Of a stretch of DNA of 47,487 nucleotides, positions 1 through 9,530 are shown one piece after another; positions within the stretch are counted from its first letter, which is position 1; each line of letters starts with the position of its first letter. The DNA is from an uncultured Bacteroidota bacterium. Lineage in GTDB: Bacteria; Bacteroidota; Bacteroidia; UBA4408. The DNA is taken from assembly GCA_903840505.1 (NCBI GenBank), contig CAIMGI010000063.1:1-47487 (forward strand), written 5' to 3'. The notes beneath the pieces were generated by a model. That model made no database searches and had not been told where the DNA came from. It was given only the letters and a program-made list of their open reading frames with translations. The translations under genes and the position numbers were made by a program.

Positions 1-1196
1 CCATTAACAGCTCCTGCTCTAAATGCGGATTTTTTTGGATACCAAATCATCCAACTGCCCGCATTAGCATCCCAAGCTGTTCCGGTTCCGTGCGTTCCTT
101 TAAACCAAGCACCTTCGGTTCCCGAAACTTGTAAATTAGGTATAACGCTAACATTACCACCTATGTGAATTTTATCGGTAATATTATTTGGATACAATGT
201 TCCGCTTATGTTCTTCCACAAACTTGTTCCTACCGGTAAATCAGAAGGCTTTATTGAGTCTGCAATAAAATAACTTCCATTTGCTCTTAAATATTTGCCT
301 GCTACTGCTGTACCATTATACTTATAACCTAATGTTGTATTTGCTCCACCCACCACATCTAATTGTTGAACAGGCGCATTGTTGTTAATACCCACTTTGT
401 CACCAAGGTTTGTAGGGTAAATATTTGTTCCAGACTTAGTCCAAGGTGGGGATGCTATTGCTGCCGGCAAATCAGCTAATTTAATAGAATCCGCAATAAA
501 ATAAGTACCATTTCCTCGTAAGTATTTTCCGGTAACTGCTGAATTTTTGTATTTATATCCACTGGTTGAATTAACATAAGAACCCGAAGTAAAATTCGTA
601 CTAGAAACAATTGAGTCTGTTGCCCGAATATCTCCGCTTACATCTAATTTAGAATTGGGGTTGTTTCCAATACCAACATTTTGATTAATGTCTATTCGCA
701 TTGCTTCAACATTGTTTGTTTTTAAAATTAGAGGAAACAAGTTAGTTGTTCCTAAAAAATCACCCCCTCCGGCAGCATTCCCGCTTCTGCTCCAATCTAA
801 GAAAGAAGCATAACTGAATAGAGAAAACGGAACTCCTTCGAATTGAGTTTTTGGACCAATAGAAACATACGAAACTCCACCGGCAGTGTCAATAGAAACT
901 TCTATATCTATTCCTGAAGCCCAAGGAAGTCCGGCAAATTGCAATTGAGCTTGACCTCCAAGAACGTGGGTAAAAAGTCCAAACTTATTTGTTGTAGTAT
1001 TTATAGTTTCATTATAAACTGATATTCCAGTAACGTGGTTAAATAATTCAAACTTTACTCCAATATTTTTAGTATCGAAACCTTTTCCATTTGCATCTCT
1101 TGCAACTCCTTGGTAATTGAAACCATTAAATGGAAATTGAGCAAAACCTGAAATGGAAATTGCTAAAAACAGAAGTAATAATAATTGCTTTTTCAT
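1..1196 (-). CDS. Tail-fibre-like surface protein, C-terminus off the left edge
   Basis: Open for about 398 codons from ATG at 1194-1196 to the window edge, with no stop. The N-terminus is a signal peptide (MKKQLLLLLFLAISISGFAQ). Next comes a ~130-residue domain with FNYQGVARDANG and GLFTHVLGG, closely like the N-terminus of the next gene upstream in the operon. Then follow NVGIG..P.SKLDVSG motifs typical of Bacteroidota phage-tail-fibre-like surface proteins. A module containing '[14 protein letters not shown]' occurs twice (about 485-575 and 250-345). The last visible residues (WMIWYPKKSAFRAG) resemble the entry to YadA-head-like repeats, so head repeats may continue outside the window (inference). 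It is the last visible gene of a six-gene minus-strand run and starts 4 bp after its paralogue. No catalytic motif is seen. Confidence 0.8.
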   Translation of the reverse strand, partial: MKKQLLLLLFLAISISGFAQFPFNGFNYQGVARDANGKGFDTKNIGVKFELFNHVTGISVYNETINTTTNKFGLFTHVLGGQAQLQFAGLPWASGIDIEVSIDTAGGVSYVSIGPKTQFEGVPFSLFSYASFLDWSRSGNAAGGGDFLGTTNLFPLILKTNNVEAMRIDINQNVGIGNNPNSKLDVSGDIRATDSIVSSTNFTSGSYVNSTSGYKYKNSAVTGKYLRGNGTYFIADSIKLADLPAAIASPPWTKSGTNIYPTNLGDKVGINNNAPVQQLDVVGGANTTLGYKYNGTAVAGKYLRANGSYFIADSIKPSDLPVGTSLWKNISGTLYPNNITDKIHIGGNVSVIPNLQVSGTEGAWFKGTHGTGTAWDANAGSWMIWYPKKSAFRAGAVN

Positions 1197-1200
1197 ATTT

Positions 1201-3219
1201 TTATTGTTCGTAGGTAACTAATATTTTTAATGGCTTCTGTAATATTAAACCTGAATTCCCTAATTTTGTTTGAATTTCAATATTCGCCCCATTAATATAA
1301 AAATCATATTCATAGCCTGGTATAATGGTGTTGGGAGCAACAAATATCCCTGCGTCAATAAAGATGTCTACTGATAATATCTTACTAGCCGTTACTCCAT
1401 GAGCATAAGTAGATATATTACCTTGCACACTTGGGCTGGTACCCGTAAGCTTCAGTGTTTTAATTGCAGGTGCATTATTTCCCAATTTAGTAAAATCATT
1501 AACCGTTACAAGTCCATTATTTCCATCCATTGTCAATGCGGTAAAAGTAGCTCCAGTAATTTTTACAAATTTTAATTCCCCGGTTACTTCTGAGCCTATT
1601 CTCCATTCATAGCCACCAGCTGTGTTTTGAAGCCCTATTGCCGCATCGTAGATTCCCGGACCTGCAACAACTAACTTAGCTCCAGGTGTATTTGTACCAA
1701 TACCAACCTTTCCTCCACCATCAATTGTAAATAAATCAGGTAATAAGGCGCCATTATTATTTTGGCCCCCTCTAATTCTTAAGCCGAAACTACTGGCATA
1801 CATCTCCCAATCATTCATATTTGCACCACTTCTCTCCAATCTAATAACTGCGTCACTCGGGTGAGAAACAGTAAATTGCTCTAGTGCATTTGATGTGCCA
1901 ATACCAACATTATTATTGACTTTATTAATTGAAATTGCATCAATACCTTGAAACCAATTTCGAATGCAAAAATTATCGTTAGCAATAGTTCCTATGGTCC
2001 AAGTGTCAAGCCCTGCAGTTCTTAAAACATAGTAATTATTTCCGGAGAATGATGATTTATCTAATATTGCCAAGGCAAGTCCTGCACCATTATCCTTAAC
2101 CTGAATCGCAGGTCCGGAGCCAACAATATCAAGATTAAAAGCTGGGTTAGAAGTCCCTATTCCTACAAAATCACCAGTGTTTGCTAAGTAAACATTTGTT
2201 CCTGTTTTTCTCCAAGGTGTTAATCTTACAGGTAAGTCTAAAGCACTAATTGTATCCAAAACAATATAAGTGCCATTGCCTCGCAAATATTTCCCTGTTG
2301 TAGCTAAATTATTAAACTTGTACCCCAAAGCAGCGTTTATTGAGGTTCCTGCATTAACAATTGTATTGCTTGCAATAGAATCGGTACTTTTCATTTTACC
2401 GGTTACCCTTAGATTACCTAAAATATCCAATTTCTGTGAGGGTGTAATTGTTCCTATTCCAATATTTCCTCCATTGTTGAATAAATTACTATTGTTCGTT
2501 ACCCAACTTGAACCGTTCCAATAGGTTGTATTACCTGCAACTGCCCCATTTGGTAACAAACCTGCTATCCCCTGAATTCCTTGAAGACCCTGTAAACCTT
2601 GCAAGCCTTGTAATCCCTGAATTCCTTGTATTCCCTGTGGACCTTGAGGTCCGGCAGGACCAACAGGACCAACCAAACTAATACCAGCAGGCCAAGTACC
2701 GCCCGCTTTTGGTCCAAAAAAGGTATATGTTAATACATCAATATAAAAATCACCATTGTTACCTGTTCCCGGTAAAGGTGTGATATTACCACTTAAAATT
2801 GTATTTGCATTAGCGCCACCAGCCGAAGCAGCATATAAAGCATAGGGTACCGACTGAAAAGGCTGTGCTGCACCAATAGGCATAAAATTAGTTCCGCCCG
2901 CAATTGTATCTATATATACTTGTATTGAATGTATCCCTGACGACCAATTGATTTGCTGAAAAGAAGCATTGTTTTGACTACCAATAACTGCAGTAAATAA
3001 ACCAAAATCATTGGTAGTGATTAACCCTACGTGCTGCTCAGTAAATACAACAGCATTCACGTTATTCAAAATATCAAATTTGATACTTATAGACTGAGCT
3101 GATAGTGGTTTCTTGTTTGCGCCTCTAGCAATTCCTTGATAATTTATTCCTTGCGGTGGGGCTTGTGCAAATACAATAGTTGAAAAGAGCAAAAACAGTA
3201 CTAGTACATTTTTTTTCAT
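1201..3219 (-). CDS. Tail-fibre-like exported protein with collagen-like Gly-X-Y tract
   Basis: 672 residues from ATG at 3217-3219. This start is preferred over an in-frame one 27 bp upstream because it places the signal peptide [19 protein letters not shown] at the N-terminus and leaves a 5-bp gap to the preceding gene. Order: signal peptide; N-terminal domain ([17 protein letters not shown]) shared with the next gene; 12 perfect Gly-X-Y triplets (about residues 184-219); then repeated NIGIGT..P..KLDILG-type segments; then a C-terminal beta-rich domain. No T9SS sorting tail is visible, nor the tail-fibre C-terminal domain seen in the 31.6-kb protein. The architecture suggests a fibrous, possibly trimeric surface or matrix protein (inference). 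Substrate or partner unknown. Confidence 0.85.
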   Translation of the reverse strand: MKKNVLVLFLLFSTIVFAQAPPQGINYQGIARGANKKPLSAQSISIKFDILNNVNAVVFTEQHVGLITTNDFGLFTAVIGSQNNASFQQINWSSGIHSIQVYIDTIAGGTNFMPIGAAQPFQSVPYALYAASAGGANANTILSGNITPLPGTGNNGDFYIDVLTYTFFGPKAGGTWPAGISLVGPVGPAGPQGPQGIQGIQGLQGLQGLQGLQGIQGIAGLLPNGAVAGNTTYWNGSSWVTNNSNLFNNGGNIGIGTITPSQKLDILGNLRVTGKMKSTDSIASNTIVNAGTSINAALGYKFNNLATTGKYLRGNGTYIVLDTISALDLPVRLTPWRKTGTNVYLANTGDFVGIGTSNPAFNLDIVGSGPAIQVKDNGAGLALAILDKSSFSGNNYYVLRTAGLDTWTIGTIANDNFCIRNWFQGIDAISINKVNNNVGIGTSNALEQFTVSHPSDAVIRLERSGANMNDWEMYASSFGLRIRGGQNNNGALLPDLFTIDGGGKVGIGTNTPGAKLVVAGPGIYDAAIGLQNTAGGYEWRIGSEVTGELKFVKITGATFTALTMDGNNGLVTVNDFTKLGNNAPAIKTLKLTGTSPSVQGNISTYAHGVTASKILSVDIFIDAGIFVAPNTIIPGYEYDFYINGANIEIQTKLGNSGLILQKPLKILVTYEQ
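2560..2670 (-). repeat. Collagen-like Gly-X-Y repeat tract inside the coding region
   Basis: Twelve consecutive triplets read [21 protein letters not shown](x4)-GIQ-GIA. The DNA is a run of near-identical 9-bp units, such as forward-strand CCTTGTAAACCTTGC. Bacterial collagen-like proteins use such tracts to form triple-helical stalks, so a homotrimer is plausible. The unit length is a multiple of three, so changes in copy number would alter stalk length without breaking the frame. Confidence 0.9.
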
Positions 3220-3224
3220 ATAGA

Positions 3225-6119
3225 TTATCTTGTTATTTCTACCCAACCCTTTTTAGAATTGGTGTCGTTATTTTTAGTTGTATAAATTAAATAATAATAG
3301 GTTCCATCGGGAAGTTGTGTGTTGGTTGATTTTGATTCGCCTTTCCAAACTACTTTTTCGTTATCGTAATTAGCGGCTTCCCACACCACAGTTCCCCACC
3401 TATTAAAAATATGAACGCTGTTTGTGTCAAAATTCTTTATTCCATCAATTTCCCAAAAATCATTTTTCCCGTCTCCATTAGGTGTAAAACCATTATACAA
3501 TTTTACACTATCGCAACCGTTTGTCTCGGTATTTATTTTTATTGTATCGTAAGCAACACAACCGTTTAAATCAGTAACCTTAAGTATAAATTCAGTCGAA
3601 GATTCAATGGTAGCAATAGTTTGTTTTGCTGTTGAATCGTTTACCAATTTACCCGGCTGCCATAAATAGGTAACAGCAGGGTCGCTGCTTGAACCAATTA
3701 AATCAACCTTAAATCCTTTACATACTGTTTGGTCGGCTCCGGCATTGACGCTAGGATTTGCATTAATAGTAATATTATAAGTTGAATAGCCACTATAGCA
3801 TCCAAATATATTTATCTTAACGGCATAAAAACTATATACACCAGCAGGAATAAAGTTTCCATAAGTGGCATTCAAAAATGGAAGTACATCATAATTGTCT
3901 GCCAATAGCACATAGTTCCCGTTTATTATATCAACTATACTATTAAACCAAGCGGTTGTTTCACCATTAAGATTTGGTACAGATAAATTCAGAATACTAT
4001 CTTTAAAACAATAAGCAATATCATAAGCAGGAGGAGATGCCGGTGCAGGCAAAACATTGATTGTGAAAAATGCAGTATCTGCGCAAAGATCGGTGCCAAC
4101 AATATGCCTTACAACATATGCTCCTACTGTACTTGCATAACCATCTATTTCACCTGTTGTTACATCAATAACCAAACCAAGTGTAGATGAAAAATTGTGT
4201 GTATTTAATGAATCATTAACCGTAGGAATTTTTGTTGTTCCTACACTTTTACAAATATAATCTGCGTCATAAAAAAAAGTTGCATCATAAATATCAACCA
4301 CCTCTACAGCAAAATCATATAATGAAGCACCACAATTATTGTTAACGGTATGGCGAATAATATAAGTGCCAACTACCGTTTGATTATTTGATTTTAACAC
4401 ACCATTTAATAATTGCAAGTTTAAGTTACCACCGGCCGGTTGCTGAACAATAGTATAATAGCCACTTTGATCAGCAATAAAATCAGGGAATATTCCATTT
4501 GTATCTTTTCTACAAATCATTTTAACAGGATAACTAAAGGTTGCATCCAAACTATCAATTCCAATAATATCAAAATGTGATTTATGCTTACATCCGCTAA
4601 GGGTGTTGGTTACGGTTACAAAATGTGGCCCAGGAGTTAAATTAACAGCAGGATTGGTAGTTTCTCCATTATCCCAAAGATAACTTGCTTGAACCAATTG
4701 TGGAGCAGATATTACCAATGCGTTATTGTTAGCGTTTGGAACACATGCTCGACTTGTTTGTAATACTGCAAAATCAAAATCATCACCACCCACTCGAACA
4801 AAATGGCCATATACACATCCCGTTGAGGTAATGGTCCGTATTGTGTAATTACCTAAACAAGCATTCAGTAATTTGGCAGGTTGGGGAAAGGGAGCCAAAA
4901 CATTCAACACAATACCTCCAATTTCATCATATATTGTAACACTATCTCCAGCCAAGGCAATTACAGAAATACTGCCGGAACAAAAATTCGCACAATCTTC
5001 ATTTACAACTGAGATTGTTGGTGGTATACATGCGGGTATTTGACAATTTAGGGTTGCTTTAAATGAATAATCCGGATCGCTATTACAACTTGCATTTCCT
5101 TGCGCATTGTTTCCTGTTTGGTAATCTGAAAAGTGCTTTATATAAACGCTTAAATCTTGCGGAACGCCTCCAAGTCCACAAGCGGTTGAAACAGTATCAA
5201 CCCAAGAAAATTCCCAAGAAGAACTTGCATTTGCTACATCACCGGCATTGTTATGAGGGTTGCCTTCACCGGTGACATTATCGTAAAAAAAGCCATTATG
5301 AGCGGTACCACCATTATCCAAATAATTTGTATAAAAATTCCACTCTCCAACACCGCTTGCCGTAGGAGAACCGTTTGGAAAACCAATACTACCAGGTGCT
5401 CCCCAACCAGGACCCATTTTAGGGACGATGCCGTGTAAGTTATTTGGGTTCAAAATGTTTTGATAACCTCGAACTACATATTTAAACGTTACAAGTTGCC
5501 CCGGATTATAATATCCTTGCACAGGCGGTGGGTTCATAAACAACTCGGAAGATTGCATACACTCCGAACAATCGTTGTAGTTATTTAATTCCAAACTAAA
5601 TTCACCTACATCATTTAAATCTTTTCCACTTACTTGTAAATAATATGTTTTTCCTGCAACAATCCCTTTAAAAAAGGTGCTTAATTTATAAAGCGGTGCA
5701 ACTGTTTTATCGCATTCAACCGGGATAATAACGGTACAATTTCCTCGGTATTCATATAAGGCAACAACGTATTTTTGAATTGCAGTACCATTTCCGTAAG
5801 ACTTAAGATTCGAATGCAATGTATTGGCTGTTGCAACAAAAGAATACCATAAATCTTTAGATTGAGGAGGCATATCTAAACCTGCTTGCCCCATACAGTT
5901 CAATAATGCAGGTTGCTTAACTCCCGGAGTTGCAAAAGTATTATCTCCAATTTCAACAAGTGGAAAAGTTGGTGCTCCGCAAAGTCCCGGTATAGGTAGA
6001 TTCCCTAAATATTTTGCATTACAAGGATTATCATTGGGTGGCGGTACAGCAAACGCACTCAAAAGCCCAAGAAATAAGACACTTAATAGGATAATAGAAA
6101 AGTACTTACTTTTTTTCAT
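3225..6119 (-). CDS. Large secreted protein with gliding-motility-associated (T9SS type B) C-terminal domain
   Basis: 964 residues from ATG at 6117-6119, giving the signal peptide [24 protein letters not shown]. An upstream in-frame start would add a second hydrophobic stretch and run into the next gene, so it is rejected. The N-terminal third has [14 protein letters not shown] and a jelly-roll-like segment ([20 protein letters not shown]). The middle holds beta-sandwich repeats with conserved cysteines and an [17 protein letters not shown] segment of the PKD/Ig-like kind. The tail, [14 protein letters not shown] ... IFNRWG ... [10 protein letters not shown], is the gliding motility-associated C-terminal domain (CHU_C/TIGR04131 type), a T9SS type B secretion signal. 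It probably acts as a surface adhesin. It lies 76 bp downstream of the SpoIIE phosphatase gene and 5 bp upstream of the collagen-like gene. Confidence 0.88.
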   Translation of the reverse strand: MKKSKYFSIILLSVLFLGLLSAFAVPPPNDNPCNAKYLGNLPIPGLCGAPTFPLVEIGDNTFATPGVKQPALLNCMGQAGLDMPPQSKDLWYSFVATANTLHSNLKSYGNGTAIQKYVVALYEYRGNCTVIIPVECDKTVAPLYKLSTFFKGIVAGKTYYLQVSGKDLNDVGEFSLELNNYNDCSECMQSSELFMNPPPVQGYYNPGQLVTFKYVVRGYQNILNPNNLHGIVPKMGPGWGAPGSIGFPNGSPTASGVGEWNFYTNYLDNGGTAHNGFFYDNVTGEGNPHNNAGDVANASSSWEFSWVDTVSTACGLGGVPQDLSVYIKHFSDYQTGNNAQGNASCNSDPDYSFKATLNCQIPACIPPTISVVNEDCANFCSGSISVIALAGDSVTIYDEIGGIVLNVLAPFPQPAKLLNACLGNYTIRTITSTGCVYGHFVRVGGDDFDFAVLQTSRACVPNANNNALVISAPQLVQASYLWDNGETTNPAVNLTPGPHFVTVTNTLSGCKHKSHFDIIGIDSLDATFSYPVKMICRKDTNGIFPDFIADQSGYYTIVQQPAGGNLNLQLLNGVLKSNNQTVVGTYIIRHTVNNNCGASLYDFAVEVVDIYDATFFYDADYICKSVGTTKIPTVNDSLNTHNFSSTLGLVIDVTTGEIDGYASTVGAYVVRHIVGTDLCADTAFFTINVLPAPASPPAYDIAYCFKDSILNLSVPNLNGETTAWFNSIVDIINGNYVLLADNYDVLPFLNATYGNFIPAGVYSFYAVKINIFGCYSGYSTYNITINANPSVNAGADQTVCKGFKVDLIGSSSDPAVTYLWQPGKLVNDSTAKQTIATIESSTEFILKVTDLNGCVAYDTIKINTETNGCDSVKLYNGFTPNGDGKNDFWEIDGIKNFDTNSVHIFNRWGTVVWEAANYDNEKVVWKGESKSTNTQLPDGTYYYLIYTTKNNDTNSKKGWVEITR

Positions 6120-6195
6120 TCTTTGATAAAACTGCGCGATTAATGCTATTAACAAAGTAATGAAAATATACGACCAAATACAAGTTTTTTGCCGA

Positions 6196-7995
6196 TTAAT
6201 CGACTTTAAAGCCAATTACCAAAATATCGTCTACTTGCTCTTGTTCTCCTCTCCATTTTTCAATTATTGAGTCGAGGGTTGATTTTTGTTCATCAACCGA
6301 TAATTGGTGTAATTCCATCAGCGTTCTGCGAAACTGGTTCACCATAAATTTTTTACCTCTTGGTCCACCAAACTGATCGGCATAACCATCCGAGAAAATA
6401 TAAACACAATCTCCCGATTGAAGTGGAATAACATGGTTGGTATATGGTTTTGCATCTTCTCCTACGTAATATCCAATAGGAAATTTATCCGCTTTTATTT
6501 CCATTAATTTCCCTTCGCGAATAATAAACAAGGGATTAAATGCCCCTGCATATTGTAATTCCTTCTTTTTGTAATCAATAGCGCACAGCGTAATGTCCAT
6601 TCCATCTTTTGAGGTTGAACCCTTGTAAGATTGATGAAGAGTTTCATTCACCCCGATGTTTAAGGCATCTAAAATTTTTGCAGGCTCAGTAATTCCATTA
6701 TTGTTTACAACGTACTTAAGAATGTTAAAGCCCACAATACTCATAAATGCTCCGGGGACACCGTGTCCGGTACAATCAACGGCAGCAAAAAGGGTTTTCC
6801 CATCCTTTTCTTCCATCCAATAAAAATCGCCACTCACAATATCTTTGGGTTTATACAGAATAAAAGAATTGGGTAACAATTTTCTCACCAAATTACGTGG
6901 AGGAAGAATTGCTTCTTGAATACGTTTTGCATAAAAAATACTATCGGTAACTTGTTTATAAAGCACCTCCAATATTTGTGTTTTAGACTGGATTTCTTCC
7001 TTTTGCTTCACAACCTCTTCGGTTCTTTCAATCACTTTTGCCTCTAAGAATCTTTCATTTTCAGCCAAATCGGTACGCATTTTTAACAATGCTTGACCAA
7101 GTGCATCCTCATCGCTTAAAGGAATATACTTTGAAACAAAGTTTCCTGAACCCACTTGATTGGCAAATTCTGTAGTACTTCGCATTCCATCTACCAAAAA
7201 ATTCAGAGCAGTACTCATTTCTCCAATTTCATCGTTTCTATTTTGAATTTTTTCGGTGGGCAATACCCCTTTACCCATTCCTAGCAAAATTTTCTTTAAG
7301 GAATCAATAGGCCGAACAATTGAAATAACTGTAAAAAAAGCAATTAATATTCCACCAACAGGAAGTGCAACAGTGAGTATTAGAACAACTAACTGTAAAA
7401 AATTAAGCGACTTGTTCATTTCTTCACTCACGCTGTTCGCATAATTTTTTTGAGTTGCAATAATATTTTCGAGATTCGACAATGTCCTATTAGTCGATGA
7501 AAAAATAGGTCCTTCAGTAACCGATTCCCGCGATTGGAAAACAACCAATGTATTGTCTGCGTTATAATCCTCTATTTTATTGAGCTGTATCATCACATCG
7601 CAATACATTCTAAACAATGAGTCTATTGAAAGAAAGACAGAATCGAGCTGCACACGTTCAGCATCCTTCCATTTATAAGATATTCCTTGAAGCTGCTTTT
7701 GTTGTGTAGGAAATATATCGTCCATTAAAATACGAAGTTCTTTTTTCTCCGCTTTATCACTACCACTTGCATCCCAAATCCAGTTATTAATAAGCCCTTT
7801 TGAAGTCACTAACAAAAGCTTTAATTGCTGTAAGGAGGTAACAGACGGAGAATAAATATCATTTATATCATCGTTTATCTGCTTACTTTTTTTGCTGGTT
7901 TGTTGAGTAAGAATGAATGCCCCTAACGTAAGAAAAATCAACACGCCAAATCCAAGTCCGATTTTCCTACCAATACTGAATTTAAATTTTTTCAA
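6196..7995 (-). CDS. Membrane sensor HAMP-SpoIIE (PP2C-type) serine phosphatase
   Basis: 599 residues. TM1 is at about 12-29, followed by a ~165-residue extracytoplasmic helical domain, TM2 at about 198-223, HAMP at about 224-276 (ending RNDEIGEMSTALNFLVDG), a coiled coil at about 305-350, the linker 'SIFYAKRIQEAILPP', and a SpoIIE/PP2C domain to the end. Metal-binding acidic motifs are present: DIVSGDFYW, VDCTGHGVPGAFMS, SDGYADQFGG and the terminal VDDILVIGF. The family dephosphorylates Ser/Thr on STAS-type regulators, but no target is identified here. The extracytoplasmic domain resembles chemoreceptor four-helix bundles. The gene follows the TPR gene by 28 bp and the YfiR-like gene comes before that, so the periplasmic proteins are likely inputs (inference). 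Confidence 0.92.
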   Translation of the reverse strand: MKKFKFSIGRKIGLGFGVLIFLTLGAFILTQQTSKKSKQINDDINDIYSPSVTSLQQLKLLLVTSKGLINNWIWDASGSDKAEKKELRILMDDIFPTQQKQLQGISYKWKDAERVQLDSVFLSIDSLFRMYCDVMIQLNKIEDYNADNTLVVFQSRESVTEGPIFSSTNRTLSNLENIIATQKNYANSVSEEMNKSLNFLQLVVLILTVALPVGGILIAFFTVISIVRPIDSLKKILLGMGKGVLPTEKIQNRNDEIGEMSTALNFLVDGMRSTTEFANQVGSGNFVSKYIPLSDEDALGQALLKMRTDLAENERFLEAKVIERTEEVVKQKEEIQSKTQILEVLYKQVTDSIFYAKRIQEAILPPRNLVRKLLPNSFILYKPKDIVSGDFYWMEEKDGKTLFAAVDCTGHGVPGAFMSIVGFNILKYVVNNNGITEPAKILDALNIGVNETLHQSYKGSTSKDGMDITLCAIDYKKKELQYAGAFNPLFIIREGKLMEIKADKFPIGYYVGEDAKPYTNHVIPLQSGDCVYIFSDGYADQFGGPRGKKFMVNQFRRTLMELHQLSVDEQKSTLDSIIEKWRGEQEQVDDILVIGFKVD

Positions 7996-8023
7996 TTGCT
8001 ATCGTTGATGGATTTTAACTAAA

Positions 8024-8935
8024 TTATTTTTTCTCTAATTCAACCAATTTATCGTTGTACTCCTTCTTCTTTTCATCGTCCAATAAGGCCTGATATATTT
8101 GTCTTAATCCAACCAATGTTTCACGTCTGTTGGGTCTTAATTCATCGGCCTTTATCATTAGAGGTAAACTTGCTTTAAATATATCGGATGTTTTATCAAG
8201 TATATCAGTCATAACTAAAATGTCCTCGTCAACCGGCATAGAATTAATCATTTCTGCACCTTGGTTATAATACAAAATAGCTTGATTATAATTCGCATCG
8301 TAATTGTTTGGGTCAATGGACAATACTTTTTGATAATATTCAATTGCCTTTTTGAAATGCTCCTCCAAGGCCTTTTTCATAACCTCATTTGGATTTTTAG
8401 TGATATTTTTTTCATAAATACCTTTGTGTACCGATGCTAATGCATTATAAAACTCAATATCCTTTGCTTTAAAATCTACCGATGGATTAATGTAGCGTTG
8501 ACATTTTTTATAATTATCCATTGAGATAATTGCATATGCAACATTCGTAGAGTCTAAGAATTTTGCTGCATAATTGTTAAAATATACAGAAAGGTTATAA
8601 ATACTTTTATTGTTCTCAGTACGATTTGCTGCAGAAGTGTCAATTCTGTTTGACTCTAAGAATGAACTGTAAGCCACTTCGCCAAGCGATTTTATGTTTT
8701 TAGGGTCAGGGAAGCTTTTACGGAATATTTGACTGTATACATAACCTCTAATATACCAAGCTCTGTCATCGAGAATATAGTCGGGCATAAGCACAGTTGA
8801 ATCGATTGACTGTTTTGCTCTGGTAAGGTCACTTTTTTCTACATAAGTAATAGCAATAGATACCCTATCTACCTGAGCTTTGGCGGTAAATACCACCAAA
8901 AATAGCATTGCAAATATGTATTTATTTAATCTCAT
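8024..8935 (-). CDS. Exported tetratricopeptide-repeat protein
   Basis: 303 residues with a signal peptide (MRLNKYIFAMLFLVVFTAKAQ). The mature part is almost all helical. The clearest TPR is at about residues 190-230 (AIEYYQKVLSIDPNNYDANY). The C-terminal helix is rich in Lys/Asp/Glu (LDDEKKKEYNDKLVELEKK). TPR proteins bind partners and have no activity of their own. It lies 4 bp after the YfiR-like gene and 28 bp before the HAMP-SpoIIE gene, which suggests a periplasmic scaffold between a small soluble sensor and the membrane phosphatase (inference). Confidence 0.82.
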   Translation of the reverse strand: MRLNKYIFAMLFLVVFTAKAQVDRVSIAITYVEKSDLTRAKQSIDSTVLMPDYILDDRAWYIRGYVYSQIFRKSFPDPKNIKSLGEVAYSSFLESNRIDTSAANRTENNKSIYNLSVYFNNYAAKFLDSTNVAYAIISMDNYKKCQRYINPSVDFKAKDIEFYNALASVHKGIYEKNITKNPNEVMKKALEEHFKKAIEYYQKVLSIDPNNYDANYNQAILYYNQGAEMINSMPVDEDILVMTDILDKTSDIFKASLPLMIKADELRPNRRETLVGLRQIYQALLDDEKKKEYNDKLVELEKK

Positions 8936-8939
8936 TTAC

Positions 8940-9461
8940 TTATTCAATTTTTATACCCAATGATTCCAAGTTTGAACTCACTTTTAAATCATACTTTTCG
9001 GCATTCGCCTTATTTAACTCAAATTTTTGCTTGTTGTCTTTTACCACAAAGTTTATGGCTGAACCTTGCTTTGCCAAACCTGGTTTTTCAGTAACAATCA
9101 ATGTGTTATTTCCCTTTATTTTGGCTAAAATATCTTTCATTATTGTAGCATAATCTTTAGAAACATACAGAATATGACATTTTGAAATTGACCCGGTATT
9201 GTTGAATGTTTTTATTTCAAAAGGCTGAGTACCTGCCTTTTTAGTCAAAGCCATATTGTTAAGTTCATTAAAAATGGGAGAAGACCCTAAGATGCCAATT
9301 ACAAAATTGCCTTGCTTATAAGCTGTTGGCCACTCAATGTATTTGGTAAAATTATAAACAAAAACAGCCTTTACTTTTGACGTAGTATCATCAGCCCCTC
9401 TTGTAACTGTAGAGAGGAAAATAATAACGAAAGAAATAACTATTCTAAAGGTTTTGTTCAT
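8940..9461 (-). CDS. YfiR-like (DUF4154) periplasmic protein
   Basis: 173 residues, the family's normal size. An N-terminal signal peptide (about 1-22) is followed by the family hallmark 'KAVFVYNFTKYIEWP', then VIGILGSSPIF, HILYVSKDYATIM, TLIVTEKPGLAKQGSAINFV and a final basic/acidic strand (NLESLGIKIE). In Pseudomonas, YfiR is a periplasmic repressor of the membrane diguanylate cyclase YfiN. In Bacteroidota the family is often next to sensor proteins of other kinds. Here it is the first gene of the run and is followed by a TPR protein and a HAMP-SpoIIE phosphatase with a large periplasmic domain. A role in controlling that phosphatase is the natural guess but is not shown by sequence. No diguanylate cyclase is present. 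Confidence 0.85.
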   Translation of the reverse strand: MNKTFRIVISFVIIFLSTVTRGADDTTSKVKAVFVYNFTKYIEWPTAYKQGNFVIGILGSSPIFNELNNMALTKKAGTQPFEIKTFNNTGSISKCHILYVSKDYATIMKDILAKIKGNNTLIVTEKPGLAKQGSAINFVVKDNKQKFELNKANAEKYDLKVSSNLESLGIKIE

Positions 9462-9502
9462 TTTAAGCTACTATGCCCCTTATCAAAAAAGTTAAAGGGT
9501 CA

Positions 9503-9510
9503 CAAATTTA
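9503..9510 (-). promoter_or_regulatory. Candidate -7 box (TAAATTTG) for the YfiR-TPR-SpoIIE run
   Basis: On the minus strand TAAATTTG matches the Bacteroidota TAnnTTTG -7 consensus, about 42 bp before the YfiR-like start codon. No clear TTG -33 box is seen at the usual 17-21 bp distance, so this is only a candidate. Confidence 0.4.
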
Positions 9511-9530
9511 TTAAATATATTCCTTTTTTA

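Noticed and set aside
1-3219. Tail-fibre-like genes as part of a prophage
   Set aside because: They have signal peptides and sit in an operon with sensor and T9SS genes; no capsid, terminase or integrase is present.
6120-6215. N-terminal extension of the type B adhesin to position 6215
   Set aside because: It would add a second hydrophobic segment and overlap the phosphatase gene; the MKKSKYFS start fits a signal peptide.
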